This document shows, one piece after another, positions 57,771-64,000 of a stretch of DNA of 64,000 nucleotides; positions within the stretch are counted from its first letter, which is position 1; each line of letters opens with the position of its first letter. The position numbers and the translations under genes are program-made. The notes beneath the pieces were generated by a model. That model was not told the origin of the DNA. It made no database searches and was given only the letters and a program-made list of their open reading frames with translations. Source of the stretch: Sympetrum striolatum (taxonomy: Eukaryota; Arthropoda; Insecta; Odonata; Libellulidae). Location of the stretch: the NCBI GenBank assembly GCA_947579665.1, contig OX388345.1, positions 31,277,849 to 31,341,848 on the forward strand. The letters run 5' to 3'.

Positions 57771-59213
57771 GAAACCTGCAAATAGGAAAACTAAATTTAG
57801 TGATGAAATCATATTAAATGTGATTTAAAGGAAGAGGAGAAGAAAACATACTAATTATTATACATATTAAAAAATATGCTGATAAGTATACTAATGAATT
57901 ACTTTTAATGAGGAATAAAAGACTAGAAGACATACCAATAGTATAATACAAAGACAATAAATGGCAAATACTTAGATATTCACATGTAAGTAGTTCAAAA
58001 TAGACAAAATGCGGTCGACTTAATTTCGGCTACATAATCTAATATATATTCCACTACCTGGAACTATTTACTTATTTATTTATTTATTTAATTATAAGGA
58101 CTACAAGTAGGCTCTAGGCCAGGTGGTAGTCATCCTTTCATATTATTCTTATTCTCGAAGGGACTGAATTTGTCTTGTATTCCCCTGAGTGTCGCTAATA
58201 AAAATCCTGTCTTCCCTTGCGCCTCGAGAGTGCATTCCGAAAGTGCATTGGGAATGCAAAAGAGCCTCCGACGGGGTTTGCAGAAACGTGGAACGAGATT
58301 CTTCTCGCTGTTTGCGAGAAGACGCGAGAGAATCACGCGAATATGCCGCGCTATTCGTGCCGTTTGGTTGAAATATGGCCGTGTCAAGAGTGGGAGATAT
58401 CGCGTGAATAGAGGCTGCGCGAAAAGGTTTACGTTTTGCTTCTGTTTCGTTTATGGCAGACGAGCGTGTTGATGAGGTAACGCTTGTCTGGGTGCCGTTG
58501 CTATATGTTACGTTAATTAGCCTAAATTTAAATTATATTCTGAGAGAAATGCTCTCATATCCTCATTTCTCCTATTATGGATGTATTTGCGGAGTTGATG
58601 TTCAATAGTAACAACAATTTCAAGAGTTTGGAAACACAGATGTTAACTAATAAATGGCAAAAGATATCGTAATCCGTATTTTTAGCGAATTGTTGACAAT
58701 TAAGGATCCCAGTTCAAAAACGTGATAAAAGCGTAATAAATGTAAAAAATGTAAAAAGTAACAAAAATATATCCCTCTAACAGCTGTTAACAATTAAATT
58801 TAATGATGACAACGATGGTAAGACTGACAGATTTTCTGGACAAAGATCATTTCACTAAAACATCAGGCAAAATAAGTATGTTGAGACGAATTTGTCGTTC
58901 AGCTATTTTATTTCCAGGACCAAGTCTAAGTACTAATTCTTTCTTCCAAAAGTTTAAGCTTTTGCGGAAATTCAACGGTAACAGAGAAGATAAGGTGAAG
59001 TATAAAGAGATGATGTGGACAGAAATGATTTCAGATTGAACCGTTATTATGAGCAATATAAACATAATATGACAAGTGTATCTTTAACCTGTTTAATTTC
59101 CAAAGCTGAGTCCAAAATATGAGTAAGTTTTAGACAACTCTTAAAGGGAATAGATTCTATCTCACAGTTTACATTTAAAGATTTTTTCATTTAGGTTTTA
59201 ATAAAAGGTTTGT
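57771..59213. other. Non-coding DNA with (TTTA)n and a GC-richer block
   Basis: A short (TTTA)n run occupies about 58068-58092. The block 58140-58480 is GC- and CG-rich and opens four overlapping frames of 60-100 codons on both strands. None is recognisable, and mutual overlap argues for composition rather than coding. Confidence 0.45.
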
Positions 59214-59273
59214 GCATTGAAAATTAATCCATTGAAAATTAATGCATTGAAAATTAATGCATTGAAAATTAAA
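59214..59273 (+). repeat. Four exact-length 15-bp tandem repeats
   Basis: Four consecutive copies of GCATTGAAAATTAAT (59214, 59229, 59244, 59259), with a single changed base in copy 2 and one at the end of copy 4. Recent slippage origin. Confidence 0.95.
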
Positions 59274-60455
59274 GCAGGTCAAAAAAGTTTGCGGTAAATT
59301 CTGTCTCCTGCTTCCATTACATTTGTCAATAAATTCAAATACTGCTGTTTATGTTTCATTTACAAAAAGAACCTAAAGAAATAATAACGTAATAAATAAA
59401 ATAACGTGAAAAGATTACGGCAACAAAATAATGCGCGATACATTATCAAAATAGAGCCATTCTTAAAGTAAATACGTATGTAAAATGTTAAGCGGTAATA
59501 ATGACCAAGGTCGATATGAAATACGTCACATAAAGACGTTTCTCTCTCTAGAATAATGTAAGTCAATTAAGCTGTGACGTTGATCTCAATGCTTGCTTCG
59601 TGTGTAGGGGAAATTTCTCTCGAGAAGTCTAGGTCTCGCATTAATTATCGACCGTAATTTTCCGCATCATTCTCAGGAAATAACACGCATGGATTCTGCT
59701 ACCTTGTCTCCTTTATGAACAGTTCTCTGAATTTACATATCCTCACCTTGAAATATATTTCCCACTTCTTATAACTGAAGGAGAATAACGTTATAATATC
59801 ATCATCATTATCAAAACATAATATTGTGATCCCATTCAAAAGTAAGGAAAGTAATTTTAGTTTTTTAACTGTTAAAGTTTGATGATTACAAAGTTAACGT
59901 ACCAAAGATTTGCTATAAATTAAAAAATGAAAAATTTAAATAAATCTTTACCATGGCAATTACCTTCAAAGTAAACCAAATATTTTAGATAAATAACATG
60001 AAAATATGAACTTTAACCTAATACTTTGATTTTACCGTTTGAAGAAAAAATAACGACTTATAATGATTCCATTAGTATGACCAACGCATATGTAGTTTCT
60101 AAATAAATTTTCTAGTCATTTTTCTTGAAGCTGTAATTCAACGGAAAATACGGAAAACTAAATTTATCGTTATTCCACAGCATGAAAATTTTCAAGCTAA
60201 TAATTTTTAATCCAATTCAGTGCCCTATTGTTTCATCTACTTTTCAATATTAACTTTAAAATTCAAACTGAAATAATTCTTGATAACTTTCGGCTATGTT
60301 TGCAACCAGTATCATTTTATTTATTATTTCATATCTTATCGAAGCAACGAAAGCGTTTTTGCTAATGTTTCAAACTCTCGGTTAATTCATCTTTAAGATG
60401 CAGGGTTTTTTCCAAACTTGAAGTTTAAAATTTGTTTATAATATTAGTTTTGTTA
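59274..60455. other. AT-rich non-coding DNA, no feature seen
   Basis: Nothing recognised on either strand. Confidence 0.5.
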
Positions 60456-60570
60456 GTAACAATAATTCGTCTTTATTCGGGTGAGACTAAAAAATCTCCT
60501 CTTCCATTTAACCCATCGTCGTTCAATATATTCAATTGAAAGAGATAGTATGAGAAAATATGAGAAGAAT
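60456..60570 (-). repeat. Dispersed repeat family, copy 6 of 6
   Basis: AACAATAATTCGTCTTTATT, CGGGTGAGACT and AAATCTCCTCTTCCATTTAA. Inner AAAATATGAGAAGAATTGT matches AAAATATGAAAAGAATTGT in copy 2. Confidence 0.6.
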
Positions 60571-62083
60571 TGTTTGTATCGTTATAATGAATAAAATCTT
60601 AATTGTATACTATATGCGGTAATTTTATACCTACATTAATTAATTTTTCTACGATGTATTTATTTTTATACAATTTTACAGTGGATATCTCTAGCGAGAT
60701 ATTATGCATATGCATGAAATATTGGTATCTTATTCCAAAAGCTAAATAATAGCTTGTGCAAAAGGCAAAGGAGCACTCAAGAGCACTTCTCTTTCTTGCG
60801 CCAATCAAATTTTTATTGCTGCACGACTGGCAACCCCAAAAAGATTGAAGATGTAATTTTTGAAGGAAAAGGTATTTCAAATTGCAGGGACGTGATCTCT
60901 TAAAAGCGCTGATCTTACGGAAAAAACCTCCCAGTTTCAGATGCATAAGAACTACGTCACTTAGGCAATACTTGGCGTACATCGACGTGAATATTTCGGT
61001 GGATACGAAATCATCGACTTGCACGAACAAGTTGTAAATCTGGATGAGGCGACTATCCATTGAGCTGTAATTAAGCCTGAGGCGGACGCCTTTTCAAAAT
61101 CTCCTTAACTCAATTGCATCGGAGATGAAGCGAACGGGAAGCTAAGCCCGTGGCAGCGTTAATAAACCATTCGAGTTTCACTCTAATTGAGGCACATATC
61201 CTGAATTGACGAATGGATTCACTCGGAAAGACTTCTAAAGTGCCGAGAGCTGTTGAACTTCTCCATTATTTTGACCCTCGAGACAAGCCTGATTGGAAAA
61301 TTTTCTGTCGTGCACACAATTGACATCGGACTGAAAAATATCTCTTCCCACGAAAAGAGTTTATTTTGTTCTCTTCTTCAGCGGGAAATACAGTTGGATA
61401 GATAGTTGAGTTGTATGAGCTGTATTCTGCAGCGGTGCTACATTCTCCGTTGATAATTTTTGAAACGTATTCGATCTATGGGCTAGTGTAGTCATAAAAA
61501 TGCATCAGCTGAAAAATCAAGTCGTCAGGATGGTGGAACTGGGCGATTCGCAAAACTTTTTTATTTGGAATCATCTTTCCACCATTTTAAATATACGTCT
61601 GTGAAATATTTTTTAAATATTAATTAAAAACATTATCTGTGAAAAAATAAGCGTTGCTTATACTATAGGATTCAGGATGGGAATGTTCATAAGATTTTAA
61701 CAGTACATTCTCAGGGCCCATATGTAGTCCATATTATAAGTCATCTGTACTATACATGTCATATAAATATACTCGAGTGTGTAACATACATATATGTGAA
61801 TAAATTGGCATCTTGCTTTTTGTTTTGTCTTGATATTGCTTAAATTGGCTCTTTATAGTTATTTTGTTTTATCTTGTCATTTATTTGTATATTGCTTATC
61901 TATAATTTGCTTAGTCAACTTCGGTAGTTGTTCAATCACCTTTAAAATTAGTAACAACCTAACTTAGGAACATATAATACTAGAAAGGATTAATGGTTCA
62001 GTTTTTGCAATGAAAATAGAGGAAGTAAAAGATTGACGTCACAATTCACCAAATTCATTTTTGCTTTGGCACCAAGAGATTAT
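60571..62083. other. Non-coding DNA; one 153-codon unidentified frame
   Basis: The minus frame 61060-60599 begins with Met and is open for 153 codons. It mixes hydrophobic and basic residues, contains four Cys in a 60-residue stretch without recognised spacing, and ends in AT-rich composition. I do not recognise it. It could be an exon or chance. The remainder is AT-rich. Confidence 0.3.
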
Positions 62084-62611
62084 TTAATCATGTTGTAACT
62101 GTACATATTCCATTGTGTCATAAATAAAGTTCTTCATAATATAACGAACTTTATCTAAATTGCATTTAGACCTTAAAGGAAATTTGGTTGAATCTAACGT
62201 TTTGCCATGTACAGAAGTGCCGGTGTAAAGAAAACACGTCGATACTATGTGTTCACCGGTTTTCTCTTTAAGACGCAGCTGATTTCTTCTTCTTTATATC
62301 CTTGAAATTTTTTGTATAATTCGTTTAACACTGTATCAACGCTCTACTTCCTAGAGGTGCAGATAACACGGCTTTCCTATAAAATCCGACAAACTGTTTT
62401 GATTGATGCTTTCCCCGTAAAACCCGGGAAGGTATCTTTACAGCTTTCTAAAACTCTGATGCCGTCACAGTAGAATACGTCGATAGCACCTGCGTAGTCA
62501 AAAGCATGTGATAATACGGATCGTTTAGGCTCCGTGAATTTACAAGCTGTAAAGCTAGCGTACTTATCGCACATTATTTGATTTTCCCCTGATTTTAACC
62601 ACGCTTTAATC
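62084..62611 (-). pseudogene. Broken protein-coding relic of unknown family
   Basis: Segment 1 (62611-62377) is open with balanced, non-AT-driven codons: WLKSGENQIMCDKYASF, then a Cys-containing stretch to CDGIRVLESCK. Two in-frame TAG stops follow (at 62379 and about 62349). Reading resumes in the same frame with a charged helix-like stretch (62340-62281, ELYKKFQGYKEEE), then shifts frame for a final segment (62281-62087) containing TGEHIVSTCFLYTGTSVHG and finishing with TAA at 62086-62084. The three pieces together are about 175 codons. No family recognised; candidates are a decayed transposon gene, a retrocopy, or a captured viral gene. Confidence 0.5.
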
Positions 62612-64000
62612 TAACATTTGTTGTTGATAGGCAATAGTAAGATCGTTCAGTCATTTAAGTCTAGTCTTATCTCAATATATTGTGAGAATAAATTCAAATA
62701 ATCACAACTATGCAACACAACTACACGTTATAATCTAATTCTTGAAAAAAATGGATGCTGTTTATTTTGAGACTGGTTATGCAATCTTTTATGAACAATT
62801 ACATCTAAATAAAACATTATTTTGAAGGATCTCAAAGTAATCAAAATATTCAATTTCTCAGATTAATCATTTTACATTAAAAATACATATAAAGCATACA
62901 ATTGAGATATATATAAAAAGAGTTAAATATCAACGATGTACCTTATATAGCATCAAAATTTCTGCATAGATTTGATGAAAAAATTTAATTTAATGCGATA
63001 TATGCAAAGAGTATGCCTGTTTCTCGATAAGCAAGTCTAATAACTCAATTCTAGAGTAATTGCTGTGGAATTACGAATATTGAATGCAATTCGATTTAAC
63101 GACATCTACATTTTACAAATACTACAAGCAGAATTTGCCCCTAAAATATAGCGCCGAAAATAATTCTAACGAAATATATATTTTTTATGCGAAACATATT
63201 TCGTTTCATCAGCTTTCGTATGATTTTCTCTCTTTTCTTGGTTCGATTTACAATGTTTTTGCAATCAAATTTTTGCAATACGGAACAAGGGTTTTCGCTG
63301 TTAAAATATAAAAGAATTTTGAGTCGTAACTTTGGTCTGAACAATGCCTTCTACATTGTCGGTGCGATCCAGAAGGAGACCTGGAACAAGTTACCTCTCT
63401 ATTCGGAGATGGAATGTTTGAGTGGTGCCTTTTGGAGCATCTTGATGAGACGAAAAAGATGAAGTACAGGATAAATCACAGAAGGCGGAAACGGAACGGG
63501 AATATCGACGTCTCTCGGCCTCATCTGTACGTGCCACGAAAATATGTCATTTCTAGTCAGCTTTGCAGCAATTTTACTGGGAAACTAAAAGATCCCTGAA
63601 CATAAGTTATTTGCATAATTTCCAATTATTTTGGACCAATTTTTAGGCTTGAAAATAATGCTCCATAAGCTGTTGATGAAAACAAAATAATAACTTTTCA
63701 TAATGAAATTCGACTAACCTTTAAAATATATTGTATGCATCATGTTTTGGCCGTTTCTAACCAAATTTTAAACTCACAAGAAAATAATATGCGTTAAAAA
63801 TATGAAAATGTTATTATAACTAAAATTAGCAAAATATTTATGTAAAAAATAAGAATATTTTGTAAAATTTCATATTTTACAATTTATATTAACCTTTCAT
63901 AATTCCTCTTGCGTAAGATTTTGTGTACTTGATGCAACTATTGCAATGTTCCACTCCTACAAAAAAATCTAATTTTTTTAAGAAATGGGCTACGTGAAGG
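62612..64000. other. Non-coding DNA; weak coding-like patch at 63187-63600
   Basis: Plus frames at 63187-63462 (ending in YIVGAIQKETWNKLPLYSEM and an Arg/Lys tail) and 63414-63599 overlap in a slightly GC-richer patch. Both are protein-like in composition but unrecognised. The window ends in AT-rich sequence with no further feature. Confidence 0.35.

Noticed and set aside
58170..58472. Overlapping 60-100 codon frames in a GC-rich block
   Set aside because: Four frames on both strands are open together, which points to base composition rather than coding.
60599..61060. 153-codon minus-strand frame as a gene
   Set aside because: About the length expected once per window of this size by chance; no motif recognised. 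Kept only as a note in the interval entry.

Overview
The window reads as non-coding nuclear DNA from an animal with AT-rich chromosomes, most likely an arthropod (probably an insect). The evidence is indirect: there is no bacterial-style gene packing, stop codons are dense in all six frames, the sequence is roughly one third GC by eye, and it carries a typical arthropod mixture of decayed Tc1/mariner, pogo/Tigger-like, hAT-like, non-LTR and tRNA-derived elements. I cannot name a species. I found no intact protein-coding gene. Every long open frame is either unrecognisable or a broken transposase or reverse transcriptase. The window is best seen as an intergenic or long intronic stretch; splice sites cannot be judged by eye.

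Layout. Bases 1-12,000: a 753-bp hAT-like non-autonomous element with an 8-bp target duplication, itself split by a 77-bp Tc1-type MITE (1934-2702); a 12-bp self-complementary satellite (7201-7270); and an internally deleted mariner-type transposon with a TA duplication and a recognisable transposase C-terminus (10566-11126). Bases 12,000-23,000: a hAT-like terminus, a broken Jockey/CR1-type LINE 3' end with an (ATT)n tail (12862-13830), a tRNA-derived SINE (17577-17825), and a pair of 217-bp inverted arms about 940 bp apart (21136-22508). Bases 23,000-40,000: a tandem array with a Pol III B-box-like motif every 166-176 bp (26620-27515), a near-perfect hairpin element (31744-31838), a three-copy degenerate tandem repeat (36820-37460), and GC-richer, often purine-biased blocks.

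Bases 40,000-64,000: two large tRNA-like palindromes (41060-41221, 45762-46006), a pogo/Tigger-like MITE inserted into a dying mariner copy (42640-43570), another SINE (49390-49585), a tRNA-like fold with a perfect acceptor helix (53663-53738), several short duplications, and a 528-bp protein-coding relic of unknown family (62084-62611).

Two dispersed signals recur across the window. One is a six-copy interspersed repeat that looks like a LINE/SINE 3' end. The other is a set of four hammerhead-ribozyme-like motifs (near 20.1, 34.7, 40.0 and 50.9 kb), all on the minus strand, of the kind established in Penelope-like retroelements. The B-box array and the hammerhead-like motifs are the features most worth follow-up. 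Nothing here works as an operon or pathway; the organisation is one of layered and nested insertions.
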